64,000 nt of DNA from Terrimonas sp. Its GTDB lineage: Bacteria > Bacteroidota > Bacteroidia > Chitinophagales > Chitinophagaceae. Both the position numbers and the translations under genes were made by a program. This document shows, in pieces, positions 1 through 9,665 of the stretch. The stretch is taken from contig NZ_QCZJ01000005.1 of NCBI RefSeq assembly GCF_003075435.1, positions 186,001 through 250,000 of the forward strand. Reading direction: 5' to 3'. How positions within the stretch are numbered: position 1 is the stretch's first letter; each line of letters starts with the position of its first letter. A model generated the notes under the pieces. The model was not told the origin of the DNA and made no database searches. It saw only the letters and a program-made list of their open reading frames with translations.

Positions 1-522
1 CGCGGCACTTTAGTAACCACGCGCCGTAAGGTTTTAATTGAAAACAATGTGTATTACCGCACTGGTATGAACGCTGTACTTATAGGAAATGATGCTTCGG
101 ACTGGTACGAATCAGGTCCTGTAACAGATGTTACGATCCGCAATAATCAATTTATTGAATGCGGGTATAACTCCGGCAGCAATAACTATATCATCAATAT
201 CAGTCCTGAGGCCCAGGTACTGGAGAAGGGGTATTATGTGCATCGTAATATAAAAATTGAGAATAATTATTTTAAAGTATACGACTACCCGGTGCTGCGG
301 GCATATAGCACAAAAGAGCTGGTTTTTAGTAATAACACAATTGAAAGATCTGATTTTATGACGGCAGGTAATAAAAGACCTTCCTTTCGTTTAATTGCCT
401 GCACAGCGGTAAAGATTGATAAGAATATATTTAAAGATGATGAGCCTGAGATCGAGGTAGAAAAAATGAAAAGAAAAGATGTGAGAACAGATATTAAAAA
501 GGTTTTGAGCGATGTGCAATAA
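1..522 (+). CDS. Parallel beta-helix protein, GH110-like, C-terminal part
   Basis: The reading frame is open from base 1, so this is the 3' end of a longer gene whose start lies outside the window. The visible 173 residues carry repeated 'IENN', 'IRNNQF' and 'IENNYF' rungs, typical of right-handed parallel beta-helix carbohydrate-active enzymes. The stretch 'LVTTRRKVLIENN' followed by 'WYESGPVTDVTIRNN' reminds me of GH110 alpha-1,3-galactosidases, which remove terminal alpha-galactose from blood-group-B-type or linear glycans. That family call is from memory of the motif and not proven. The last 30 residues are lysine and glutamate rich. The protein is probably exported, but its signal peptide is not in view. 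A GH109-type gene lies at the far end of the window. Confidence 0.6.
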   Translation, partial: RGTLVTTRRKVLIENNVYYRTGMNAVLIGNDASDWYESGPVTDVTIRNNQFIECGYNSGSNNYIINISPEAQVLEKGYYVHRNIKIENNYFKVYDYPVLRAYSTKELVFSNNTIERSDFMTAGNKRPSFRLIACTAVKIDKNIFKDDEPEIEVEKMKRKDVRTDIKKVLSDVQ

Positions 523-865
523 AGGTTGCTAACCGGAGCGCGAAAGTTCCCACGAAGCTTCTCCTTCGGGTAATATGCGTGGGCAGAGCTCTGCGGCAGA
601 TGGGAATCAAAGATTGTAATTAAAACGCTTACCATATAAGGAAGATGTGGGAGGAGCGATGAATATACATCGCGGAGTTCAGCTTATATACAAAAGACCT
701 GGAGTTGAAATGCTGCTGAGAACGAAAGTTGCCTTCGGTATTAATAGTAAAGCCGTAGTTTGCATAATCAATTACCACTGACACAACTGCATGGAATTTT
801 TTCTTTATTTTACCGGATAATTCATTTTGCATGAAAGAAAGTATGGAAAACCACCATCACCCTGA
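523..865. other. Gap without a supported gene
   Basis: No convincing gene is seen. A 67-codon minus-strand frame (629-832) has a protein-like composition ('YANYGFTINTEGNF') and could be a scrap of an older gene, but it has no recognisable domain and no signal peptide. A short inverted repeat (CCCACG/CGTGGG) lies near 551-585. Confidence 0.4.
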
Positions 866-868
866 TAG

Positions 869-1243
869 AGGCTGAATCTTATTTTCCTGTTCTCAATTGT
901 GCTGATGCCATTTTCAACAGCGGTGTATAGCGAATATTCAACCGAAGAGCATATTCATCTTATTGCGCCATACGCGGTATATATAATGAATATCTGCTTT
1001 ACGGGCGTCATGAGTTATGTTTTGCTGAATTATATCTGCAATGAGAAAAATGGAATTCTGAGTTTGTTCCTGATAAAAGCGCCAGGTTGCGGCAAAGCAG
1101 AGAATCATGGCAATACCGGTAGTATTCCTGATTTCATTACTGCTCACCTGGGTATGGCCTGATTGGGAAGAATGTTCCTTTTTGTAATACCTGTTGTAAT
1201 ACGAATGTTAGCTCCTGCCAGAAAGAAGAAAAAGATTAATTAA
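869..1243 (+). pseudogene. Decayed TMEM175-family (DUF1211) gene, C-terminal remnant
   Basis: The frame 869-1160 reads 'LNLIFLFSIVLMPFSTAVY' and then 'APYAVYIMNICFTGVMSYV', which resembles the second half of the bacterial TMEM175/DUF1211 potassium-channel-like membrane family. After about 1080 the reading moves to another frame ('IMAIPVVFLISLLLTWVW', about 1107-1160). It then moves again ('FVIPVVIRMLAPARKKKK', ending at the stop at 1241-1243). A stop codon lies directly upstream at 866-868 and the N-terminal half with its 'FSDGVFAIA'-type signature is missing. At least two frameshifts plus the 5' loss make this a dead remnant. Family assignment is by pattern recognition only. Confidence 0.55.
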
Positions 1244-1255
1244 CTGGCGCAGGTT

Positions 1256-2122
1256 CTAGAAAAAAGGCTGATACTGCGAGTCGATCTGGAAATACCGCAA
1301 ACCCGTATCTTTTAGTCTTTGTATATCTTTTTGTATTTCATCTTTACCCGCATCACTTCTTTTATAGCGCCATTCATTCACTACGCCCACTGCCATTATA
1401 TTATTTTGCTTTGCCCATATAACGTCTTCTTTTGTAAGATTAGCGTCAAAAAGATAGTAATGTGCCGGGCTATAGCCGGGCTTTTGCATATTTTCCTCTA
1501 ACTGTTTGCGCGTACAGCTCAACTTTATTTTGCCTGTAAAAAATGGTGTAGATGCTTCAGTACCTATCATTAAAGCATTTTTATCGAGATTGTATTTTTT
1601 TAAAAGAGCAATTACTTTAGAGAACAAAGCGGTATCATTCCCGGCTATTTTATTATCAATCATCACTCCTAATTTGCCGCTGCAAAACTGTAAGGCTTCT
1701 TCAAAACTTAAAACCTTACTGTTATTCTTATCACTGCTCAACCTGCTGATTTCCCTCCATGTCATTGCAGTAACCAAACTGTCATTCTCATAATATCTTT
1801 TAAAGCTGGCGTCATGTTGAATGATCAGTACACTGTCTTTGGTTAGCCGTAAGTCAATTTCCACCATTGAATAACCTTTTTTTGCGGCTGCCTGCATAGC
1901 AGGTAAGCTGTTTTCGGCATTCGTACTGTCCACTATGCCCCCGCGATGTGCGATCAACCGATAGTTTTGATTCGGATTTGGTTTGCCCGTTTGTGCTTGC
2001 AGATGAAAAATGCTGAGCGTAAAAATTGCAAACGTTTGAAATTTTCTACCGGCAAGAAAGAAAAGAATGTTTATTACTTTGTATTTTATTAGGGGTATTT
2101 TTCGGTGAAGTAAAAAATTCAT
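1256..2122 (-). CDS. Secreted glycerophosphodiester phosphodiesterase family protein
   Basis: 288 residues. A hydrophobic N-terminal segment (about residues 17-44) looks like a signal peptide or anchor, so the enzyme probably acts in the periplasm. Known GDPD signatures are present: 'AHRGG' (residues 58-62), 'AENS' (69-72), 'EIDLRLTKD' with E88 and D90, and 'IQHD' with H103. These are the general acid/base histidines and metal ligands of the TIM-barrel GDPD fold that cleaves glycerophosphodiesters to glycerol 3-phosphate and an alcohol. Length fits the family. It stands alone on the minus strand, divergent from the ECF sigma gene at 2325. The start is the only methionine before the signal segment. 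Confidence 0.88.
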   Translation of the reverse strand: MNFLLHRKIPLIKYKVINILFFLAGRKFQTFAIFTLSIFHLQAQTGKPNPNQNYRLIAHRGGIVDSTNAENSLPAMQAAAKKGYSMVEIDLRLTKDSVLIIQHDASFKRYYENDSLVTAMTWREISRLSSDKNNSKVLSFEEALQFCSGKLGVMIDNKIAGNDTALFSKVIALLKKYNLDKNALMIGTEASTPFFTGKIKLSCTRKQLEENMQKPGYSPAHYYLFDANLTKEDVIWAKQNNIMAVGVVNEWRYKRSDAGKDEIQKDIQRLKDTGLRYFQIDSQYQPFF

Positions 2123-2324
2123 AATAAGGAAATATTAAACAGAAAATTGTTGAAATAGCAATGCTTAGCTTTGTTATGGTTATTATATCATTACATATAT
2201 AACCCTGCTCTTTAGTATAGCTGCGCCTGGCTAAATGAAATTACACCAAAAAAATTCATTTCAGATTTTAAAGTATTTAGCGGCACATTATATAACCTAT
2301 AAAAGCCGCATATAACCAGAACTG

Positions 2325-2873
2325 ATGCAGAATTATCAGTTATATACCGATGATGCCTTGCTCACGTTATTAAAAATAGATGACGGACAGGCTTTTAATG
2401 AAGTATATAACAGGTATTGGAAAATGCTTTTCAGTCTTGCATCATCCCGTCTCAGAAACACACATACCGCTGAAGATATAATACATGATGTTTTTGCCAG
2501 TCTCTGGAAAAATCGAAAAAATGCCGACATACGTTCTCTTCAGCACTACCTTGCATCCTCTACACGCTACCTTGTATTTAAAGTAATTCGCAAAAATGCT
2601 CATGCGCATCAATATGCTCCCTCAGATCCTGATATAATATTTGAACCGGAAAATTCATTGCACAATAAGTATCTCCTTGAATTTATAGCAAGAGAAGTGG
2701 ATACATTGCCGGAGAAGTGCAGAATGGTTTTTAAATACAGTCGAGAAAAGGGTTTAACCAATAAGGAAATAGCATTGGAAATGAATATTACTTCAAAAAC
2801 GGTAGAGAACCAGATTAACAAAGCCCTGCATCACCTGCGTTTCTCTATGAAGAAAATATTGATGATGTTGTAA
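2325..2873 (+). CDS. ECF RNA polymerase sigma factor (module 1)
   Basis: 182 residues, normal for a Bacteroidota sigma-70 ECF factor. Region 2 is seen as 'FNEVYNRYWKMLFSLASSRL', then 'AEDIIHDVFASLWKNR' (about residues 24-66). Region 4 is seen as 'LPEKCRMVFKYSREKGLTNKEIALEMNITSKTVE', a helix-turn-helix for the -35 element. It directs transcription of the linked susC-like operon when the FecR partner at 3476 releases it. A gap of about 600 bp with hairpins separates it from fecR, which is longer than in the other two modules of this window. It carries no signal or membrane segment. Confidence 0.93.
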   Translation: MQNYQLYTDDALLTLLKIDDGQAFNEVYNRYWKMLFSLASSRLRNTHTAEDIIHDVFASLWKNRKNADIRSLQHYLASSTRYLVFKVIRKNAHAHQYAPSDPDIIFEPENSLHNKYLLEFIAREVDTLPEKCRMVFKYSREKGLTNKEIALEMNITSKTVENQINKALHHLRFSMKKILMML

Positions 2874-3475
2874 AATGGGTTGCAGGTCGCAAGTTTCAGA
2901 TTGTAAGTTACAGGTTTCAGTTACAAGTTACAGGTTTCAGGCAGGCACACCTACTTGCCAGCAACCTGCAATAATTTCATTAACAGCTTTGTGCTTACAT
3001 AGGGCTAGCTGTTTAACTCAGTTTCGATGATATTCTGATAAAAATCAGTATATATTCATGTTTTAGTAATCAAATGCTACAAAGGTTTTGAATCAAACTT
3101 TTCAAAAACCATGCAGATGTTTCAGCATAATTAAATTTCATGAACTATTAAATTTTACTTTTCCGACATTTTCCGGCTTTGATTTATAAAGTATATCATC
3201 AGAAAATCTTAAATAAGTTTTTTTTGCCTCCACAGCCGGCGGGCTGCGTAACCGGAACGCCGCTGCTTTTTGTCTTTTGAAAAAATATGCTTCGCATTTT
3301 TTCAATTTCGCCTTCCGGCGAAACCATACAAAAAGAGGCGGCTAACCCGGTTACTGGTAAAAACCAAAAAAAATAATACCGGGAGTTAAACAGCAAGCCC
3401 TACATACCAGCAACCGGTAAAAATATTTTCCCGCTTCATGGGTGCTGCAGCATATTCGTGGCACTATACCATTAC
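2874..3475. other. Long repeat-rich gap between sigma and fecR
   Basis: No gene is seen. It holds a 16-bp direct repeat (AAGTTACAGGTTTCAG at 2905-2920 and 2925-2940) and a nested inverted-repeat block at 3248-3354. The promoter of the fecR-susC-susD operon probably lies here. No single promoter could be picked with confidence. Confidence 0.5.
3248..3354. repeat. Nested inverted-repeat block, possible MITE or mRNA structure
   Basis: Three pairs of arms nest on nearly one centre: GTAACCGG (3248-3255) with CCGGTTAC (3347-3354); GCCGCTGCTTTTTGT (3259-3273) with ACAAAAAGAGGCGGC (3328-3342), two mismatches; and TTGAAAAAAT/ATTTTTTCAA (3277-3305), followed by a small TTTCGCC/GGCGAAA hairpin (3306-3323). 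It could be a miniature mobile element or a transcript fold ahead of fecR. No coding frame crosses it convincingly. Confidence 0.6.
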
Positions 3476-4639
3476 ATGAAGCATGTGCCTGAGCATATAC
3501 AAGCCCTCATTCAAAAAAGCCTTGAGGGATCTATTACTACAGATGAAAAGGTTATACTGGATGATTGGTATTATACTATTTCTCCTGAAGAAATGGCCAT
3601 GTTTTCCGAAGAAACAGAAAACAGCATTGGTAAAAGAATAAAAAGCAGGCTTGACGATTATATCATTTATGAACGCATGGCTGCCAGGCATAAAAGGCAA
3701 TCTGTTTTATTAAGGGCGGCCGTAGTGATTTCACTGGTAAGCGTATCATGCCTGCTGTATTATTTTATTGCAAACCGCAGCCGTGAAAAAAAAACTATAC
3801 CGGAAGTAGCAGCAATAAAAGCTGTTAAGGATGTTTCGCCGGGCGGTACCAAAGCTACGCTTACATTAGGTGATGGCTCCATTGTTGTATTAGACAGCAG
3901 CTCAAACGGGCAGATCGGTCTGCAGGGTAATACAAAGGTGATAAAGCTCGATAATGGACAGTTGAAATATCAAAAGGGAAAAAATGGTGAGAATAATACT
4001 GCAGTTGTATACAATATCATTACTACACCAAGAGGAGGCCAGTACCAGGTAGTATTAGCTGATGGTTCTGTGGTTTGGCTGAATGCTTCTTCAACTTTAA
4101 AGTTTCCTACTGAATTCAGGGATAGTTTGCGGGAAGTAGAAATAACCGGCGAAGCTTATTTTGAAGTAGCACATAATGCGTTAAAGCCTTTCGGGGTAAA
4201 AGTAAGAGATATGTATGTGAATGTACTGGGCACCAGTTTTAATGTAATGGCTTATGATGATGAAGCCTCCATCAATACAACTTTGCTGAAAGGTTCATTA
4301 AAAGTAAGCAGTGGAGAAAATTCAAAACTTATAAAGCCCGGGCAACAAGCTAAATTAAATGGCAAAGGCAATTTTCAATTGATTCCTGATGCAGATGTTG
4401 AAGAAGCGGTAGCATGGAAAAACGGTAAGTTTTCTTTTAACAGCGCGGATATAAAAGCAATAATGAGGCAGGTGGAAAGATGGTATGATGTTGACGTGAT
4501 TTTTGAACGTGAAGGTGATCTGCATTTTACCGGGGAGCTCAGCAGGTTTGTGAATGTATCGCAACTGCTGAGAAAACTGGAGCTGACCAATGAAGTTCAT
4601 TTCCGGATCGAAAAAGGGCGAATAACTGTTTTGCCCTGA
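3476..4639 (+). CDS. FecR-type anti-sigma factor (module 1)
   Basis: 387 residues from the ATG at 3476; an upstream in-frame GTG (3458) is a weaker alternative. The cytoplasmic N-terminal part ('LEGSITTDEKVILDDWY') is followed by one membrane helix (about 79-98). A periplasmic FecR domain follows with 'TTPRGGQYQVVLADGSVVWLNASSTLKF', 'VEITGEAYFEVAH' and 'VLGTSFNVMAY'. The C-terminal part ends with the DUF4974-like region ('MRQVERWYDVDVIF'). By family knowledge it holds the sigma factor at the membrane and relays the signal from the STN domain of the TonB receptor encoded 55 bp downstream. Confidence 0.92.
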   Translation: MKHVPEHIQALIQKSLEGSITTDEKVILDDWYYTISPEEMAMFSEETENSIGKRIKSRLDDYIIYERMAARHKRQSVLLRAAVVISLVSVSCLLYYFIANRSREKKTIPEVAAIKAVKDVSPGGTKATLTLGDGSIVVLDSSSNGQIGLQGNTKVIKLDNGQLKYQKGKNGENNTAVVYNIITTPRGGQYQVVLADGSVVWLNASSTLKFPTEFRDSLREVEITGEAYFEVAHNALKPFGVKVRDMYVNVLGTSFNVMAYDDEASINTTLLKGSLKVSSGENSKLIKPGQQAKLNGKGNFQLIPDADVEEAVAWKNGKFSFNSADIKAIMRQVERWYDVDVIFEREGDLHFTGELSRFVNVSQLLRKLELTNEVHFRIEKGRITVLP

Positions 4640-4694
4640 TCATTATAAAGATTGTGTTATCCCTAAAATTAATTTAAACAAAACTAACAAGGTT

Positions 4695-7600
4695 ATGGAT
4701 CGATCTTCTATTCCAATCTGCTCGTCAAAAGGCAGGCTACTGCGCGCAATACGGATAATGAAGTTTACCGCTTTTTTTATTATGGCGGTTTGTCTCCGTG
4801 TTGATGGGAAGGCTTATTCGCAGGAAATAAACCTTTCTTTAAAAAATGTTCCTATAGCAAGAGTACTAAAAGAAATTCAGAAACAATCAGGCTACCAGTT
4901 TTTGTATTCAGATGAAATATTGCGTGGAGATAAACGTATTGATGTTTCATTGAAGGATGCAACCATTCGCGAGGCACTTGAAAAATGTATTACTCCTGAA
5001 GGACTTGATTTTGTTATTGATGACAAAACAATCATCCTGAGAAGAAAAACAGTTGTTCAGCAGAAAGTTCCCGAAGAACCGAAAGCTATAGATATTACCG
5101 GGCGGATCGTGAATGATAAAGGCGAGCCGGTATCCGGCGCTTCTATTGTAATTAAAGGAACCAATACAGGCGCAAGCTCTGATGCATCCGGTAATTTCAG
5201 GTTGCAGACTTCGCAGAACAGGGTTACGCTTGTTATATCATCTGTGGGATACGAAACAAAAGAGGTAACAGTTACAGGTGACAGTCCTGTAAATATTGTG
5301 CTCTCTCCCAAAGAAACCACGGCAGAAGAAATAGTGGTGATCGGTTATGGTACACAAAAGAAAGTAGATGTTACCGGCGCAATTTCTACCATTAAAGCTG
5401 CTGATGTAAACCAGGGCATTAATCAATCCGCATCACATGCATTACAGGGGCGTGCAGCCGGTGTAACTGTTATGCAAAATTCCGGTGCACCGGGAGAAGG
5501 GGTTGAAATACGTGTAAGGGGGTCCAATTCTATTAACGATAATAGCCCGCTGTATGTAGTAGATGGTATCATCTCGGGCGATATCAATGGTCTAAATCCT
5601 GCAGATATAGAAAGTATTTCTGTATTAAAAGATGCTGCTTCTGCTGCTATATATGGATCTCGTGGGGCTAATGGCGTAGTGATAGTAACAACAAAAAAGG
5701 GTAGAAGGGATCAGAAAACATCCATTTCTTATAATACCAGTCATGGTATACAACAGGCATGGAGAATGCCAAAAGCCTTGAATGCAGAGGAAAGAAATCT
5801 TATTCATAAAGAAGCGTTGACCAATGATGGCACAGACCCCGGAGATGCTGTATGGAATTATTATAATGATCCTGATAATGCTGTTACCAGAACAGACTGG
5901 TTTAAAGAAATATTAAAGCCTGCTTATATTTCCAGCCATGACCTGGCGATAAGAGGAGGCTCCAGCCGTTCCAATTATTCATTTAGTTTAGGATACCTGG
6001 ATAATAATGGTATTGTGATGGGCACCAATTTTAAACGGTATAATGTGCGGATTAACAGCCAGCACGAGTTGTTTAAAAATTTAACATTCGGTGAAAATAT
6101 CTATGCTGTAATAACCAATCAAAAAGCTGGAGAGTTTCGCGGTGCGTATGATGGGGTGTTAAGTTCAGCGCTGTTCAACTTTAGAAATATACCGGTATAC
6201 ACAGATAAAGCAAACGATATTTATGGCACACCTTCCGGTGATTTTCCTAATCCTGTGGCATCGCTTAATAGCAGGGATAACAGGAACAAAGGCATAGGTA
6301 TAAGCGGAAATGCATACCTCGAATATAAGTTCCTTGGTATGTTTACCGCTAAAACAGATTTTGCCTATAGCCTTGGTTATGGCAAAAACAAAAACTTTGT
6401 TGCTATTGCACAAGGCGGAGGCAGAGGCCTTAACCAAAAGAATTCGTTGTCAGAATACTTTGCTACCAATAATACATGGATATGGAACAATACGCTAACT
6501 TTTGACAGGAACTTTGAGCAGCACCATGTGTCAGCTCTTATAGGAATGTCGTCTGAAGCCGGGTATAATGACTGGACATCGAGTGGAACAGCTAATGATT
6601 TCAGCAACCAGGATGCAGCGCTCAGGTACTTTAATAACGCCGGATCATTTCCTAATCATGTAACCGGCAGTGCAGATGATTATTCATTAGTAGGATATTT
6701 TGGAAGAGTCAGTTATGCATTTGAAGATAAGTATTTGCTTGCTGGTAATATCCGCCGCGACGGCTCTTCAAAATTCGCTCCTGAATATCGTTGGGGTACT
6801 TTCCCTTCTGTTTCCGCTGGTTGGAGAGTTTCGAAAGAAAATTTTTTCAAGTCACTCGACAATATTATATCTGATCTTAAAATCAGGGGAAGCTGGGGGC
6901 AGTTAGGTAACGATAAAATACCCAACTATCAATTCTATAGCACCGTGGGCAGTGTCGAATCTCCTACTTTAAATGGTGAAGCCTTTACTGCTTTAGCCCA
7001 GAGCCGTATGGCCAATACGACTATCAAATGGGAAGTAACTACACAAACCGATATAGGTATTGATCTGGGTTTTATGCACAACAGGTTAATCGCAAGTGTA
7101 GATTATTACAACAAAAAAACCACCGATATCCTTGTGCGGGTGCCCCTGCTGTCATCATATGGTGTGAATACAGCACCTTTTCAAAATGCAGGTGTGGTGT
7201 CTAATAAAGGATTTGAGTTCAGCGCTACTTTCAGGGATGCAGGCAAGGGCAAACTGGGCTATGAAATTACAGCCAATGTAGCTACTGTTAAAAACAAGCT
7301 GGAGACACTTGGTGTAACCGGCGCTAACCAAATATTTACTTCTGATTACAAGAATACACAGGTAGGCAGAATGGCAGAAGGTGAAGCGTTAGGACATTTC
7401 TATGTGCTGCAATCAATGGGGATATTTCAAACACAAAGTGAAATTGATAGTTACGTAGATAAGGATGGTAATAAAATTCAGCCTGCCGCTGTTCCCGGAG
7501 ATTTAAAATTCCAGGATACAAATAAGGATGGTGTGATAAGCGCTGATGACCGTGTTAATGCCGGCAACAGTTTTCCTCAGTTTACGTATTCATTAAATGC

Positions 7601-8078
7601 CTCTTTGAATTATGGCGGGTTTGATATGAATATGATGTGGAGCGGAAGCCAGGGTAATAAAATATTCAACGGGTTAACACTTGGCGGTAAACTAATGCAG
7701 GGAACCGGTTATAATAACAGTGTGGATATATTAGACAGATGGACGCCGGATCATACCAATACGGATATTCCACGTGTTTCTATTAAAGATCTCAATAATA
7801 ATCATACGTACAGTACTTTTTATATAGAAGACGGAAGTTTTTTACGTATGAAATATTTATCCTTTGGATATACGTTTAATAACAGCCTGCTGGGCCCCAA
7901 CATTTCAAAGCTGAGAGTGTTTCTTACTTTCCAGAACCTCATCACTATCACCAAATATTCAGGCTTTGATCCTGAAATTGGCTCTGACGTAGGCGTGAAT
8001 GCCAATATGTATGGCGTAGACAGGGGCGCATATCCGCAGGCAAAAGCATATATCCTGGGAATAAACTTTAATTTTTAA
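4695..8078 (+). CDS. SusC/RagA-type TonB-dependent receptor with STN domain (module 1)
   Basis: 1,127 residues. A long N-terminal leader precedes a signal peptide starting near residue 23 ('MKFTAFFIMAVCLRV'). Then come the STN signalling domain (about 45-113, 'VPIARVLKEIQKQSGYQF'), a carboxypeptidase-D-like beta-sandwich ('GEPVSGASIVIKGTNTG'), the plug, and the SusC signature ('LNPADIESISVLKDAASAAI' then 'GSRGANGVVIVTTKKG'). The barrel runs to a terminal Phe ('YILGINFNF'). It imports ligand through the outer membrane with the SusD lipoprotein encoded 9 bp downstream, and the STN domain should signal to the FecR just upstream. No degradative enzyme follows this pair, so the substrate is unknown. 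Confidence 0.95.
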   Translation: MDRSSIPICSSKGRLLRAIRIMKFTAFFIMAVCLRVDGKAYSQEINLSLKNVPIARVLKEIQKQSGYQFLYSDEILRGDKRIDVSLKDATIREALEKCITPEGLDFVIDDKTIILRRKTVVQQKVPEEPKAIDITGRIVNDKGEPVSGASIVIKGTNTGASSDASGNFRLQTSQNRVTLVISSVGYETKEVTVTGDSPVNIVLSPKETTAEEIVVIGYGTQKKVDVTGAISTIKAADVNQGINQSASHALQGRAAGVTVMQNSGAPGEGVEIRVRGSNSINDNSPLYVVDGIISGDINGLNPADIESISVLKDAASAAIYGSRGANGVVIVTTKKGRRDQKTSISYNTSHGIQQAWRMPKALNAEERNLIHKEALTNDGTDPGDAVWNYYNDPDNAVTRTDWFKEILKPAYISSHDLAIRGGSSRSNYSFSLGYLDNNGIVMGTNFKRYNVRINSQHELFKNLTFGENIYAVITNQKAGEFRGAYDGVLSSALFNFRNIPVYTDKANDIYGTPSGDFPNPVASLNSRDNRNKGIGISGNAYLEYKFLGMFTAKTDFAYSLGYGKNKNFVAIAQGGGRGLNQKNSLSEYFATNNTWIWNNTLTFDRNFEQHHVSALIGMSSEAGYNDWTSSGTANDFSNQDAALRYFNNAGSFPNHVTGSADDYSLVGYFGRVSYAFEDKYLLAGNIRRDGSSKFAPEYRWGTFPSVSAGWRVSKENFFKSLDNIISDLKIRGSWGQLGNDKIPNYQFYSTVGSVESPTLNGEAFTALAQSRMANTTIKWEVTTQTDIGIDLGFMHNRLIASVDYYNKKTTDILVRVPLLSSYGVNTAPFQNAGVVSNKGFEFSATFRDAGKGKLGYEITANVATVKNKLETLGVTGANQIFTSDYKNTQVGRMAEGEALGHFYVLQSMGIFQTQSEIDSYVDKDGNKIQPAAVPGDLKFQDTNKDGVISADDRVNAGNSFPQFTYSLNASLNYGGFDMNMMWSGSQGNKIFNGLTLGGKLMQGTGYNNSVDILDRWTPDHTNTDIPRVSIKDLNNNHTYSTFYIEDGSFLRMKYLSFGYTFNNSLLGPNISKLRVFLTFQNLITITKYSGFDPEIGSDVGVNANMYGVDRGAYPQAKAYILGINFNF

Positions 8079-8087
8079 TTTTTTGCT

Positions 8088-9578
8088 ATGAAAAAGTATA
8101 CAGTATATATATTGATGGTAAGTCTTTTAACGGCTTGCTCAAAAGATTTTCTCAATAAAGAACCGCACGAATTTACAGATGCGGTATTCTGGAAAACAGC
8201 AGAACAGGCAGAATCCGCACTGGGTGGCGTTTATACTCCGCTGCAGGGTGAGGAAGCATTGGGAGGTGAAGAATGGTGCGGTATGGAAGCATTCAGCGAT
8301 ATCGGCTATATGAATGACAATTATTCGGACTTTATTGCAATGACAGAATTCAGGGCTGTACAGAATACCGAAAATGATCTTAGTCTTAATAGTTACAAAT
8401 CGTATTACCAGGTAATTAAAAGAGCTAATGACGTATTATATAATGTGCCGGATATTGAAATGGATGAATCGCAGAAAACGCGCATTTTAGGCGAAGCAAA
8501 TTTCCTGCTGGCTTTTGCCTATTTCCAGGAAGTGATAAGGTATGGCGGTGTGCCCATCTATGATCCGGCTAATACGGAATCTGCTTTAGTACGTGCAACT
8601 GCAGACCAGGTTTGGACCGTTATTGAAACAAGTTTAAAAAGCGCTACTACCCAGCTGGCGTTTAACCATGAAGAAGGCCGACCTGGTCAGGGAGCTGCCT
8701 GGGGATTGCTGGCAAAAGTATATGCATACCTTGGACGATGGCAGGATTGTAAAGACGCTGCTGAAAAAGTGATCAGCTCTGGTAAGCACAACCTGTATCC
8801 TGTATATAGTGATCTGTTTACTTTAGAGCACGATAACGAAAGCGAAATGCTTTGGGTGCTTGGAGCCAGGCTTAATTCTTATCCTATTACCCCGATCCTG
8901 TATTTGCCTAACAATGTATGGGGTGGTACACAACCAGACAATGATGAGCCGGTGGGAGAGGGTTGGCGCCTGGTAAGCGCTACCAATGCTTTTTATAATA
9001 CCTATCAACCGGGAGACAAAAGAAAAAAAGCTACGGTTGCCAAACGTAATGTAGACCAGGTTACCTATAATGGCATCACTGCTACGCTGATAGCTCCCAA
9101 TAATCAATCGGAAGTAGTTTGTACAAAATTCATGCAGCCTTATGCACAGAGTTATACAGGCTGGGCTGCAGGTTTAAATGTGCCCGCATTGAGATATGCT
9201 GATATATTGCTGCTGCATGCAGAAGCCATTATGAACCTTAACGGCGGTGGACCTGAAAACAGAACAACCGGTGTTGCTGCTGCAGCTACATCTTTCAACC
9301 TGGTAAGAGAAAGGGCAGGACTTGATCCTATTGCCGCACCAACATTTAACGACCTGATGTACGAAAGGAAAATGGAACTGGCATTTGAAGGTGGCGACAG
9401 GCATTTTGACCTGGTAAGATGGGGTCTGGCTGCTGAAGTATATAATGCCCTGCCTGCCGAAGGTACATACAAGCCTAAAAGAACTTTTGTTCCCGCTACG
9501 CATAACCTGTTGCCTTACCCGCAGCAGGAAATTGATAACAGCAACGAATCTCTTAAACAAAATCCGGGTTATAATTAA
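8088..9578 (+). CDS. SusD/RagB family nutrient-binding lipoprotein (module 1)
   Basis: 496 residues. The lipobox is 'SLLTAC' with the lipidated cysteine at residue 17, followed by the usual SusD N-terminus ('FLNKEPHEFTDAVFWKTAEQAESALGGVY'). Helical TPR-like segments ('ILGEANFLLAFAYFQEVIRYGG') and the C-terminal SusD block ('LRYADILLLHAEA', 'YERKMELAFEGGDRHFDLVRWG') are all present. It should sit at the cell surface as the lid of the SusC barrel at 4695 and bind the glycan or other ligand. It is 9 bp from susC and the pair ends at the strong terminator at 9640. Confidence 0.94.
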   Translation: MKKYTVYILMVSLLTACSKDFLNKEPHEFTDAVFWKTAEQAESALGGVYTPLQGEEALGGEEWCGMEAFSDIGYMNDNYSDFIAMTEFRAVQNTENDLSLNSYKSYYQVIKRANDVLYNVPDIEMDESQKTRILGEANFLLAFAYFQEVIRYGGVPIYDPANTESALVRATADQVWTVIETSLKSATTQLAFNHEEGRPGQGAAWGLLAKVYAYLGRWQDCKDAAEKVISSGKHNLYPVYSDLFTLEHDNESEMLWVLGARLNSYPITPILYLPNNVWGGTQPDNDEPVGEGWRLVSATNAFYNTYQPGDKRKKATVAKRNVDQVTYNGITATLIAPNNQSEVVCTKFMQPYAQSYTGWAAGLNVPALRYADILLLHAEAIMNLNGGGPENRTTGVAAAATSFNLVRERAGLDPIAAPTFNDLMYERKMELAFEGGDRHFDLVRWGLAAEVYNALPAEGTYKPKRTFVPATHNLLPYPQQEIDNSNESLKQNPGYN

Positions 9579-9639
9579 TTTAACCCTGATGCTGCAGGCT
9601 GGTAAAAAGTATTTTCTTATGAATACCTGTTAAAGAATC

Positions 9640-9665
9640 GCCCGGTAAATTTACCGGGCTTTTTT
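9640..9665 (+). terminator. Rho-independent terminator after module 1
   Basis: A perfect GCCCGGTAAA/TTTACCGGGC stem (9640-9659) is followed directly by six T (9660-9665). It closes the sigma-fecR-susC-susD unit. Confidence 0.93.

Noticed and set aside
2874-3475. CRISPR-like repeats in the sigma-fecR gap
   Set aside because: Only two short direct repeats without regular spacers and no cas genes; the rest are nested inverted repeats.
9152-9560. Long minus-strand frames inside susD
   Set aside because: They lie opposite the well-supported SusD gene and show no domain; shadows of the real frame.
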